This document shows positions 9,948 through 18,477 of a stretch of DNA of 45,481 bases, piece after piece; within the stretch, counting starts at the first letter, position 1, and every line of letters starts with the position of its first letter. The stretch is taken from contig CAMJZA010000025.1 of NCBI GenBank assembly GCA_946410085.1, positions 1-45,481 of the forward strand. The letters are read 5' to 3'. Position numbers and translations under genes: made by a program. Under the pieces are notes generated by a model that made no database searches, was not told the origin of the DNA, and saw only the letters and a list, made by a program, of their open reading frames with translations. The DNA comes from an uncultured Treponema sp. (GTDB lineage Bacteria; Spirochaetota; Spirochaetia; Treponematales; Treponemataceae).

Positions 9948-9962
9948 AAAGGCATTGCTGCG

Positions 9963-11018
9963 ATGGATGACATGAAAGGTCGGTTCCAGTGGAAACTGAT
10001 AAGCAGATACCGTTCGGAAATTATGGGCACTGCGATGATTCTTGTCCTGCTGTGCCACAGCGATACTTTTTCGTGGGGCAGGCTTCATCCGTATGTACAT
10101 CAGCTCGCCGCCAACGGAACCTGCGGCGTTGATATATTCCTGTTCGTTTCCGGATTCGGATGCTTTTATTCGATGCTCAGGGACAGCTCAGCATTACATT
10201 TTTACCGGAGAAGGTTTGCAAGGGTTTTCCCGGAATATCTTCTCATTTCAGCGATATCCTACGGTATTTTAAATGCGATACAAAAAAACGGATGGAATGA
10301 TTTCCTCATTCAGCTTTCGTCCATAAGGGCTGCGTTTCTATATACAAGCCCCGACAACAGGGCTTTGTGGTATATGTTCTTTCTTCTTTTCGCCTACCTT
10401 TTGTTCCCGGCAGCATTCATTGCCGGGAATTGCGGTAAAAGGATACGTACGGGTTTCTTTATCCTCGGAGTAATCATCTCCTATTCAGCTGATGTTTTCC
10501 TCTGTCTGGTATTCCCTGATTTCATGACGGTGTATTCTGTTGATACGTATCTGTCAAGGATTCCGGTTTTTCTACTGGGGATCTATTATGGTTACCGTTC
10601 TGAAGAAGGGCGGAATATATCAAAAAAAGCTATTCCAGTTCTATTTGTTCTTTTCATCCTGCTCAGGTTTATAAAGATCAAGCTTATGGGTTCCGGTAAT
10701 GAAATTCCTGCAGGAATGATACTTGTAAAAATTGCAAATCAATGCCTGGCAGGTTCCGTCATGATTTCAACGGCACTGCTTATGGAAAAGCTTGAGCACC
10801 ATCAGCTGAAAATAATTCCAGCTGTCCTGCGATGGACCGGCAGGGCAAGCCTTGAGTTGTATCTGCTGCACGGCTTCTGTATAATGATCTGGCATGCACT
10901 CGGCCTGAAAAATGCCTGGTACATATATTTTACCGTCATCATTCCCGTTACGGTTCTGATTGCGGAACTCATGATGGTTTCAAAAAGAATGTTGCATAAA
11001 GCAGCTGTAAATTCCTGA
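9963..11018 (+). CDS. Integral membrane acyltransferase (acyltransferase family 3, OafA-like)
   Basis: A polytopic membrane protein of 351 residues with about ten hydrophobic segments. The N-terminal part MGTAMILVLLCHSDTFSW contains the conserved membrane His, and GVDIFLFVSGFGCFYSM is the family's second signature. LYLLHGFCIMIW near the end is also typical. It would move an acyl group (often acetyl or succinyl) onto a sugar of the surface glycan at the inner membrane. The gene follows the four-part fusion by 15 bases, so it is co-transcribed. The ribosome site is weak (AAAAAGG). Confidence 0.85.
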   Translation: MDDMKGRFQWKLISRYRSEIMGTAMILVLLCHSDTFSWGRLHPYVHQLAANGTCGVDIFLFVSGFGCFYSMLRDSSALHFYRRRFARVFPEYLLISAISYGILNAIQKNGWNDFLIQLSSIRAAFLYTSPDNRALWYMFFLLFAYLLFPAAFIAGNCGKRIRTGFFILGVIISYSADVFLCLVFPDFMTVYSVDTYLSRIPVFLLGIYYGYRSEEGRNISKKAIPVLFVLFILLRFIKIKLMGSGNEIPAGMILVKIANQCLAGSVMISTALLMEKLEHHQLKIIPAVLRWTGRASLELYLLHGFCIMIWHALGLKNAWYIYFTVIIPVTVLIAELMMVSKRMLHKAAVNS

Positions 11019-11076
11019 AAAAGTACCGGCAGGAAAACTCCTGCTGAGGTTTCCCAAAAAGAAGCAGGGATCCACC

Positions 11077-12687
11077 ATGCTCAAAGAAAACACCGTTTAT
11101 ATAAGTATCCTTCCGAGTGACTTCAGCATGGAACTGATTGTCCGGCTGCAGAAGCTGTCCGACGAATACGGCAGGCTGACGGCAGGGGTCGTTTCAGACT
11201 ACATAAATGCCCGCCTGTGCGGCGGCAGGGAATGCAGCTTTACTGCAGAAGGAGCCCTCAGCTTCCTGAAGCAGCTGAAGTTCATCGAGGATGCGTTCAT
11301 CCTCGACGACCGGGAGTTCAGTTACCGGGATGTCTATGAACGGATCCATTTCGGCACCTGCTTCTACGGCAGCGAATACGGTTCCCGGTTCATCAGGGAC
11401 AGGGACTTCTTTGCCGGGCAGGGTGTCCGCTTCCTGCCGTTCCCGCCCGGGAAACCACGCCTGCCCGACGATTCGGCCGACCCCCTGATGCTGTTCCTGA
11501 AGGACATCCCGAAGGACCGGAAGCTGATCCTCTGGGGGACGGGGCGCTACTTCGACGCTTTCATGAACCGCTATGCATCCGTCCGTCCCGTGTCCTATGC
11601 GGTGGACGCAGACCCGCAGCTTCAGGGGTCCGCCAGGAGGGGCGTCAGGATAAAGGCTCCGGAAGATCTGGAAAGGGAAGATCCCGCCGGATGCGCCGTT
11701 GTTTTCTGCGCGAAGGATTTCTCCGCAATGAGGGACAGGCTCAGTGCCGCCGGAGCCTTTGACTTCAGGCCCATGGGATTTTACGGCAGTTCCGCACTTG
11801 CCGAACAGATGCAGGAATCCGTCAGGAAGGAAGCGGAATACCTCCGGGAGGCCCATGAGGTCAACATCCTCATGATGAAGGAAGTTGACCGGGTCTGCAG
11901 GAAATACGGCATCCCCTATTACGTCATCTGCGGCAGCCTCATCGGCGTCATCCGGCACGGGGGGCTCATTCCCTGGGACGACGACGTCGACGTGGCGTTC
12001 ACCCGGGAAGGGTTCGAGGCGCTGAAGAAGGCCGCAAAAGCTGAATGGGCGGAGGGGGACTTCACCTTCGTTGACTGCGGCGGGTACGGGAACGGCGCAT
12101 TCCTTGACTTCCTTCCCAGGCTCGTCTACAACAGGAAGCGCTTTCCCGTAAAGATCTACGACAGGATTGCCGGAAAAGCTTCGCTGGACGTGGACGGGAA
12201 GCTGTGCGTCGACTGCTACATTTTCGAGAATGCAGGAGCCGATCCGGCAAGGCACCGCAGGATGGTCAGGGTCATGCAGGCCCTTTACGTGCTGTGCATG
12301 GGACACCGGGCGAAGCTGGATCTTGACGAATACGGACGTCTTCCCGGAATGCAGCGCCTTCTGCTCCGCTTCCTGACGAGGGCCGGATCCCTCATCCCGC
12401 TCAGGCTGCTGATCGCATGCTACGAGAAGGCCCGGCGTTTTGCCGCAAGGGAAAACAGCGAATGGTATTTCTGTGCGAACCTGTCCATCACGTGCATCGA
12501 CAGGCGCATAAGGAAGTCCTTCCTCGGAGAGGGGAAGGACATGGACATGGAAGGCCTTGCGGTAAGGGTGCCGTCAGACTGCGGTGCGTTCCTGGAGGCG
12601 ATGTGCTACCACAACTACATGACCCCGCCCCCCCTGCACCTCAGGAAGCCTTCCCACTATTTCAACTCAGACATCAGCATCTGGTGA
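11077..12687 (+). CDS. LicD-family phosphotransferase with Rossmann-like module and degenerate nucleotidyltransferase-like N-terminus
   Basis: Residues ~255-536 are a LicD domain: YVICGSLIGVIRHGGLIPW followed by the D-D-D-V-D metal-binding acids. LicD enzymes transfer phosphocholine or a related phosphoalditol from a CDP-linked donor to a sugar. Residues ~148-235 form the locus-typical module (LILWGTGRYFDAF, YAVDADPQLQGSARRG). Residues 1-125 resemble a cytidylyltransferase without its H-x-G-H motif: the segment FIEDAFILDDREF...YERIHFGTCFYGSEYGSRF runs parallel to the VDEAVEIPYDY...FDVQFSGSDYVNHPWW part of the fusion at 7719. That comparison is by eye. The gene is GC-rich and starts after AGGGATCC. 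Confidence 0.8.
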   Translation: MLKENTVYISILPSDFSMELIVRLQKLSDEYGRLTAGVVSDYINARLCGGRECSFTAEGALSFLKQLKFIEDAFILDDREFSYRDVYERIHFGTCFYGSEYGSRFIRDRDFFAGQGVRFLPFPPGKPRLPDDSADPLMLFLKDIPKDRKLILWGTGRYFDAFMNRYASVRPVSYAVDADPQLQGSARRGVRIKAPEDLEREDPAGCAVVFCAKDFSAMRDRLSAAGAFDFRPMGFYGSSALAEQMQESVRKEAEYLREAHEVNILMMKEVDRVCRKYGIPYYVICGSLIGVIRHGGLIPWDDDVDVAFTREGFEALKKAAKAEWAEGDFTFVDCGGYGNGAFLDFLPRLVYNRKRFPVKIYDRIAGKASLDVDGKLCVDCYIFENAGADPARHRRMVRVMQALYVLCMGHRAKLDLDEYGRLPGMQRLLLRFLTRAGSLIPLRLLIACYEKARRFAARENSEWYFCANLSITCIDRRIRKSFLGEGKDMDMEGLAVRVPSDCGAFLEAMCYHNYMTPPPLHLRKPSHYFNSDISIW

Positions 12688-12771
12688 TTCCGTCCGGCAT
12701 TCCCCCGTGCCGGAGGGACCTGATGCCCTGACTCCGGAACCGGAGGATAGCATTGATAAGGATACAAGGCG

Positions 12772-13890
12772 ATGTATGATTTCCTGATTGTCGGCGCCGG
12801 CCTCTACGGCGCAACGTTCGCATGCCTGGCACACCGTGCCGGAAAGAAATGCCTCGTGATCGAAAGGCGCCCCGTCACCGGGGGGAACATCCGGTGCGAC
12901 CTGACCGAAGGGATAAACGTCCACACATACGGTGCGCACATCTTCCACACTTCAAATAAGGAAGTCTGGGATTTCGTCAGCGGTTTCGTTCCGTTCAACC
13001 GCTATACGAATTCCCCCGTGGCAAATTACCGGGGAAAGCTGTACAACCTGCCGTTCAACATGAACACCTTCTACCGGATGTGGGGCGTCACGACGCCTGA
13101 ACAGGCAATGGAGAAGATAGAAGCGCAGCGCAGGACTGCCGGAATCCGCGAACCCCGGAACCTCGAGGAGCAGGCCCTTTCGCTCGTGGGGCGCGACATC
13201 TATGAGATACTGATAAAGGATTATACGGAGAAGCAGTGGGGGCGGAAGTGCACGGAGCTCCCCCCCTTCATCATAAAGCGGCTTCCCGTGCGCTTTACGT
13301 TCGACAACAACTATTTCAACGATGCATACCAGGGAATACCGTCCGGGGGCTACAACAGGCTGATCGGCGGCCTTCTGGACGGGATAGAATGCCGGACCGG
13401 CACCGACTTCTTTGATGCGCGCAGTGAATGGGAGCGGGCAGCGGACAGGATCGTCTTCACCGGAAGGATCGACGAGTACTTCGGCTGCCGTTTCGGGAAG
13501 CTGGAATACCGCACCGTCCGCTTTGAGACCGAGACACTGAACGTCCGGAACTGGCAGGGGAATGCCGTCATGAACTACACGGGACATGAAGTGCCCTATA
13601 CGCGCATCATCGAGCACAAGCATTTCGAGCCGGAGAATCCTGCGTATGCGGATCCCGTGACCGTGATATCGCGGGAATATCCTTCGGAGTGGAAGGAGGG
13701 GGCCGAGCCGTTCTATCCGGTCAACGATGAAAGGAATGATGCCCTGTACCGGAAGTACCGGGAACTGGCGGAAACGCAGGAAAAGGTGCTTTTCGGCGGC
13801 CGCCTTGCGGAATACAGGTACTACGACATGGACGACGTCATTGAAAAGGCCATGCAGGATTTTGCGGAACTGAACGGAGCTTCATCATGA
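12772..13890 (+). CDS. glf: UDP-galactopyranose mutase
   Basis: Flavoenzyme converting UDP-galactopyranose to UDP-galactofuranose. The FAD-binding start is FLIVGAGLYGATFA, followed by IERRPVTGGNIR and the family-specific YGAHIFHTS. The central IKDYTEKQWGRKCTELP and RFTFDNNYFNDAYQGIP and the C-terminal GRLAEYRYYDMDDVI are all hallmarks of Glf. The length of 372 residues is usual. Together with galE at 2290 it predicts galactofuranose in the glycan. The stop overlaps the following ABC-transporter start (ATGA), so the two are translationally coupled. Confidence 0.95.
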   Translation: MYDFLIVGAGLYGATFACLAHRAGKKCLVIERRPVTGGNIRCDLTEGINVHTYGAHIFHTSNKEVWDFVSGFVPFNRYTNSPVANYRGKLYNLPFNMNTFYRMWGVTTPEQAMEKIEAQRRTAGIREPRNLEEQALSLVGRDIYEILIKDYTEKQWGRKCTELPPFIIKRLPVRFTFDNNYFNDAYQGIPSGGYNRLIGGLLDGIECRTGTDFFDARSEWERAADRIVFTGRIDEYFGCRFGKLEYRTVRFETETLNVRNWQGNAVMNYTGHEVPYTRIIEHKHFEPENPAYADPVTVISREYPSEWKEGAEPFYPVNDERNDALYRKYRELAETQEKVLFGGRLAEYRYYDMDDVIEKAMQDFAELNGASS

Positions 13891-15683
13891 AATCATTCCG
13901 CACCTTCACTGAAATCTGCAGGAAGTCCCTGTACATATTCGACCGCAGGCAGAAGCGGCGCCTCATATTCATGATCCTCATCTCCTTCATGGAAGTCGCC
14001 TTCGAGCTTGCCGGTGTCGTCTCGGTCTACCCATTCATCGCCCTGATCCTGAACCCGGGCATGATCCGCACGAACGCCGTCCTCCGCTTCCTGTATCAGA
14101 TATCGGGATGCGGGAGCAACGAGGCATTCTTCGTATTCATCGCCCTGGGAATCATCCTCCTGTACCTGGTGAAGAACGCCTTCAACGCGGCGGCGGGCTA
14201 CCTCCGCTACGGCTTCGTCTTCAACACGAAGCGGGAGATCGGCGTGCGCCTGATGCGCGGCTACATGAGCGAAAGCTATACCTTCTTCCTGAAGAACAAC
14301 TCCTCCGTCCTGATGCGGGGCATCGGCGGCGACGTCAGCACCTTCTTCGACATGGTGCTCCAGTGCCTCTACTTCTTCTCGGATGCCCTCATCATCCTCT
14401 CCTTCGGCACCGTCCTCTTCTTCATGGACTTCACGCTCTCCCTCACCTGCTTCATCGTCATGTTCCTGTTCGTCGCCGTCTTCGTGCGCTGGAACAAGAG
14501 GCGGGCGGCGCACTACGGGAAGAAGACGCAGGAGAGCAGCGGCCGCACGACGCAGTGGCTGCAGCAGGCCTTCGGCGGAATCAAGGAAATAAAGATCCTC
14601 CGCCGGGAGGAATACTTCATCCGCAACTTCGAGGAGAACTGCGCCGTTGCAAACAGGATGAACCGGCGCTTCATGTTCATGAACCAGATCCCCCACATCG
14701 TGCTGGAATGCTTCTGCACGGCGGCGGTCCTCTCCGTCATCGTCGTCAGGATCATGCAGGGGGCGGACGTGAACGCCTTCGTCCCGAAGATGGCCGTCTT
14801 CGCCATGTCCCTGTTCAGGGTCTTCCCCCGCGTGAGCCGCCTGAACCAGAGCCTGAACACGATGATCTTCTCCTACCCCTTCCTCGATACGGTCTATAAT
14901 GACATCAGGCTCACCGAAGGCCGTACGGCGGAAGTCCGGCATGATCAGGAAGCCGGCAGGAAGGAAGGCCCGCTGACCTTCGGGTCGGAGATCCGGCTCG
15001 AGGACGTGCACTACGCCTATCCGGGCACGGACACGGAGGTCCTGTCGGGCATCAGCATGACCGTCAGGAAGGGGCAGGCGGTCGGCCTCGTCGGGACCTC
15101 GGGTGCCGGGAAGAGCACCCTCGCAGACGTGCTGCTGGGCATCCTTGAGCCTGACGGAGGGCGCGTCCTGTGCGACGGGAAGGACATATCGCTCCATGCG
15201 GCCGAGTGGTCGTCAAGGCTGGGCTACATCCCCCAGTCGATCTTCCTTTCCGACGACACCATACGGAACAACGTGGCGTTCGGCCTCGAGGCCGGCCCGG
15301 AGGTTGACGGAAGGGTCTGGGCGGCCCTTGAACAGGCACGGCTTGCGGACTACGTGCGCTCGCTCCCTGAGGGCCTCGACACGATGGTCGGCGAGCGGGG
15401 CGTGCGCTTCTCCGGCGGCCAGCGGCAGCGGATCGGCATCGCCCGCGCACTCTACGGCAATCCTGAGATCCTCGTGCTGGACGAGGCGACGAGCGCACTG
15501 GACAGTGAGACCGAGCAGGCGGTCATGGACTCCATCGGGCGCCTGCTCGGGCACAAGACCATGATCATCATCGCCCACCGCATCACGACGGTACGGAACT
15601 GCGACGTGATCTACCGGGTCGAAGGCGGGAAGGTCGGCAGGACCTCGTATGAAGAGCTTGCCGCCGGCCTGGAGAAGGCATAG
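13887..15683 (+). CDS. ABC transporter with fused membrane and ATPase domains (MsbA/PglK-like exporter)
   Basis: Residues ~20-330 carry about six membrane segments. Residues ~360-598 form the nucleotide-binding domain with Walker A GTSGAGKST (near 404), Q-loop YIPQSIFLSDDTI, signature FSGGQRQRIGIARAL, Walker B EILVLDEATSALDS and switch His IIAHR. A homodimeric lipid or lipid-linked oligosaccharide flippase is the likely role, moving the glycan built by the preceding enzymes across the inner membrane. It overlaps glf by four bases. It is very GC-rich relative to genes at 1-6 kb. Confidence 0.92.
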   Translation: MKSFRTFTEICRKSLYIFDRRQKRRLIFMILISFMEVAFELAGVVSVYPFIALILNPGMIRTNAVLRFLYQISGCGSNEAFFVFIALGIILLYLVKNAFNAAAGYLRYGFVFNTKREIGVRLMRGYMSESYTFFLKNNSSVLMRGIGGDVSTFFDMVLQCLYFFSDALIILSFGTVLFFMDFTLSLTCFIVMFLFVAVFVRWNKRRAAHYGKKTQESSGRTTQWLQQAFGGIKEIKILRREEYFIRNFEENCAVANRMNRRFMFMNQIPHIVLECFCTAAVLSVIVVRIMQGADVNAFVPKMAVFAMSLFRVFPRVSRLNQSLNTMIFSYPFLDTVYNDIRLTEGRTAEVRHDQEAGRKEGPLTFGSEIRLEDVHYAYPGTDTEVLSGISMTVRKGQAVGLVGTSGAGKSTLADVLLGILEPDGGRVLCDGKDISLHAAEWSSRLGYIPQSIFLSDDTIRNNVAFGLEAGPEVDGRVWAALEQARLADYVRSLPEGLDTMVGERGVRFSGGQRQRIGIARALYGNPEILVLDEATSALDSETEQAVMDSIGRLLGHKTMIIIAHRITTVRNCDVIYRVEGGKVGRTSYEELAAGLEKA

Positions 15684-15684
15684 C

Positions 15685-17031
15685 ATGGCATGCATCAACA
15701 CGAATGACCGCTACGTACGGGAATACTGCAGTGAGCACCCGGAGGCTGCGGACGTACTCGGAAGGCTTACGGAACTCAGGGACGGCCGCCTCCGCAGGCT
15801 GTACGGGCTTCCCGAAGGGAAGGACGTCAATGCCCTCCTCGGGGAGGCCGAGCCCGGGGGGCGGCTTGAGGGCGTGAAGGCCGTGCAGCTGGACCTCCTG
15901 AGGGAGCTGAAGCGCGTCTGCGACGGGAACGGGCTCAGGCTCTTCCTCTTCTACGGCTCCCTGCTCGGTGCGGTGCGATCGGGCGGCATGCTGGACGGGG
16001 ACGACGACATCGACGTTGCCCTGCTCAGGGAGGACTACGATGCCCTTGTGAAGCTTGCCCCCTCCTTCAGGCCGCCGTACTTCCTCCAGGATAACTACAA
16101 TGACGGCTGCTTCTGCGGCGGCTACGTGAAGTTCAGGAACACCGGGACGACGGCCGTGCATCCGCAGAACTGGTACGTGGACTGCTGCGAGGGGATCTTC
16201 ATAGACGTCTTCCCGCTTGACCGCTGCTTCGGCTCGGCGGTACTTGAGCGCAGGAAGCTCAGGCGGATCCGGACGCTGCAGCGCCTCCTGTATGCGGGAA
16301 GCTACGGCTTCTTCGCCCGCTTCCTCGGCATGCCCCTCTTAGTCTGGAAGTACTACAAGTACCGGGGAAAGCTCACTCCCCGGGCGAAGCTGCTTGCGGA
16401 CCTGGATGATGCCTTCCGCTCGCATGACGGGAAGGGCGGTGAGCTTGCGGTCTACGCCCGCTACGGGACTCCGGGGTACCTGCCCCGGGAGGCATTTGGC
16501 GGGACCGTCACGGTGTCCTACGAGGGGATGGAGCTTTCCGCCCCGGCAGGCTGGGATGCCGTACTCAGGGAGTCCTACGGGGAGGGCTACCTGAGGCCCG
16601 CGGACCGGAGGGAGGGCCTGCACGCCTTCTACCGGGCGGACGTCCCCTACGGGGCGTACAAGGAGCGCTTCTCGCGCCTGTTCACGTCCGTACCCGACCG
16701 GAATAAGGTGCTGGTCGCCGTCGGGGACGCAGAGCTGCTCGGCGAGTACCGGAAGCGCTTCCCGGGGGCAGCCTACAGGCCTGCGGCGTTCATGGCCTGC
16801 GGGGATGAAGGGGATCCCGGGGAACTCAACCGGCTGAGGGAATACGACCCCGCCTCCACGTTCGTCGTCATCGCTGCATTCGACTTCCTGTCCGCCGAGG
16901 ATGAGGTCAGGGCACTGGGCTTCAGGGACTATGCGATTTACGTCTATGACAGGAGCTGGCTCTTCCTCCCGGACCTGAAGGCATCACGGAAGAAGTATCT
17001 GGAGGAAAAGGGCGGCAGGCAGAAGCGCTGA
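15685..17031 (+). CDS. LicD-family phosphotransferase, second copy
   Basis: FYGSLLGAVRSGGMLDG followed by D-D-D-I-D is the LicD nucleotide-donor and metal motif (near residues 90-112); CCEGIFIDVFPLDRC follows. The C-terminal ~110 residues (KVLVAVGDAELLG...FVVIAAFDFLS...YAIYVYD) look like a degenerate version of the locus Rossmann-like module without the G-x-G. I chose the ATG at 15685 because GGAGAAGG (15671-15678) lies the right distance upstream; an earlier in-frame ATG lies inside the ABC-transporter gene. It probably transfers a CDP-activated phospho-substituent onto the glycan. It is the last gene of the + strand operon. Confidence 0.85.
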   Translation: MACINTNDRYVREYCSEHPEAADVLGRLTELRDGRLRRLYGLPEGKDVNALLGEAEPGGRLEGVKAVQLDLLRELKRVCDGNGLRLFLFYGSLLGAVRSGGMLDGDDDIDVALLREDYDALVKLAPSFRPPYFLQDNYNDGCFCGGYVKFRNTGTTAVHPQNWYVDCCEGIFIDVFPLDRCFGSAVLERRKLRRIRTLQRLLYAGSYGFFARFLGMPLLVWKYYKYRGKLTPRAKLLADLDDAFRSHDGKGGELAVYARYGTPGYLPREAFGGTVTVSYEGMELSAPAGWDAVLRESYGEGYLRPADRREGLHAFYRADVPYGAYKERFSRLFTSVPDRNKVLVAVGDAELLGEYRKRFPGAAYRPAAFMACGDEGDPGELNRLREYDPASTFVVIAAFDFLSAEDEVRALGFRDYAIYVYDRSWLFLPDLKASRKKYLEEKGGRQKR

Positions 17032-17039
17032 CGCAGCCG

Positions 17040-17084
17040 TCCTCACCGGCCGACGATGCACTGATCCTCACCGGCCGGCGATGC
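17040..17084. repeat. Short tandem duplication at the 3' ends of convergent genes
   Basis: TCCTCACCGGCCGACGATGC (17040-17059) recurs at 17065-17084 with one difference, a 25-base period. The second copy contains the stop region of the metallophosphoesterase gene. No obvious terminator hairpin with a T run separates the convergent operons. Confidence 0.85.
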
Positions 17085-18456
17085 TCCGGTCCTCCCCTGC
17101 ACCGAACCGCACAAAATCCAGCCGCCCGGTCTTTGTGTCCACCACGAGGACATCCCACAACTCCTGCGTCACATCTCCCATTCTGCGCGTCCAGGTTGTA
17201 GAACCGGGCGCCTTATGTACCTGATCATCCTCAGCCTTTGCACAGCCGACCGCGACAACGGGGAATGACAGGCTTTCCGCGTTTATCTGATCGGCATGGA
17301 CGTGCCCGTGGATATACGCGAGCAGGTGGCCGCCGTCGCGGATATAGTCCTCCATGACTTGAGCCATCTCAGGCCCGTTACGGATTGCCTTGCTCCAGTA
17401 ATGCATCTCGGCAAGGAGCGGAACGTGGGAACAGACCAGGACTTTCCAGTCTTTTGGAGTTTCACCGAGAATCTTCCGTACCCACTCCACTTCTTCGGGC
17501 GGGAAGCCGTAGCGGTTCTCCTGCCCGACCTGTGTATGGTCAAAGGAATGCAGGACGAGCAGGCGGAACCGATGTCCTGCATAGTCCACCGTATAATAGG
17601 GTTCGGTCCGTCCCAGATACAGCTCGCTCTGCTTCCGTACAGCAAAAGGCTCGGGATTTCCCTTAAAGTAATTGGCGTCATGATTTCCGAGAGCCACATA
17701 GAGCGGGCAGCCGAGGCTTTCCAAATCCGAAAGGACCCTCCCGGCATACTCCCCGGTTATCGAAGCAGAAGTCATGCCGTCAGTAATGTCCCCAAGGTGT
17801 ATCATGCCGTCAAAGGGAATGCCTTCGTTCACCTGCCGGATATTGGAGACGGTGTCCTCCCAGCCCCCGTTTATCACAAAGTGGGAATCTGCCATCAGAC
17901 CGAATACGAGGGTGTCCGGCGTTTTCAGCGATAAAACGGACCGGACAGTACTCTCTATTTCCCCGGCAAAGCATTCCTTCGGGCAGTAGGATTGTTTCCG
18001 GCAGAAAAGTGCAATTCCCTCCCGGGCAGCCTGCCTGTCTTCATCGGTAAGGACTGAACCGTCCGCCTTCCGCATGGCAAGGCGGATCCAGCCATGCTTC
18101 CTGATTCTCAGAGGCCTGCGCAGCCAGGAACGTTCCCGGATGTTCCCCGTGAACGTCGCCCAGCTTTCTTCTTCGGAATAGCAGTAGGTGTGGATAAAAC
18201 GGTCATCAATGCTGTCGCTGTAGAAAGGCGCCTGATATACATATCCACCGGAATATCCACCGGCATCCGGTTCAAGGCAGATTTCGTCACCCGGATTAAC
18301 CTCATAAAAATGAAAATCAGCCATGACGGCTTCCCCGCACGGCTCGTAGAAACCGCTTTTCCCGTTGAACCGGTGACCTAGCTCAAACGAGGGATGCAGG
18401 GCTTCCCCCGCAGCCCTGGACTTCTTATGAAACAAAAGAGGAATCCTGAACATCAT
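17068..18456 (-). CDS. Calcineurin-like metallophosphoesterase with N-terminal extension
   Basis: The dimetal phosphoesterase motifs appear in order: LMADSHF (D-x-H, near residue 188), MIHLGDITDG (GD), VALGNHDANY (GNHD), CSHVPLL (H) and YIHGHVHADQ (GHxH). The ~170 residues before the catalytic domain are of unknown type and rich in aromatic and acidic residues. There is no signal peptide, so it is probably cytoplasmic. It is last in a three-gene operon with a cytidylyltransferase fusion and a glycerophosphodiesterase, suggesting hydrolysis of a phosphoester or nucleotide-linked intermediate of the same pathway. No strong ribosome site was found at the start. Confidence 0.85.
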   Translation of the reverse strand: MMFRIPLLFHKKSRAAGEALHPSFELGHRFNGKSGFYEPCGEAVMADFHFYEVNPGDEICLEPDAGGYSGGYVYQAPFYSDSIDDRFIHTYCYSEEESWATFTGNIRERSWLRRPLRIRKHGWIRLAMRKADGSVLTDEDRQAAREGIALFCRKQSYCPKECFAGEIESTVRSVLSLKTPDTLVFGLMADSHFVINGGWEDTVSNIRQVNEGIPFDGMIHLGDITDGMTSASITGEYAGRVLSDLESLGCPLYVALGNHDANYFKGNPEPFAVRKQSELYLGRTEPYYTVDYAGHRFRLLVLHSFDHTQVGQENRYGFPPEEVEWVRKILGETPKDWKVLVCSHVPLLAEMHYWSKAIRNGPEMAQVMEDYIRDGGHLLAYIHGHVHADQINAESLSFPVVAVGCAKAEDDQVHKAPGSTTWTRRMGDVTQELWDVLVVDTKTGRLDFVRFGAGEDRSIAGR

Positions 18457-18477
18457 GACGCAGACGGCACGGGAAGC

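Noticed and set aside
13893..15197. Long open frame opposite the ABC-transporter gene
   Set aside because: Artefact of GC-rich codon use on the coding strand; composition is Glu/Asp/His/Arg-rich without any domain.
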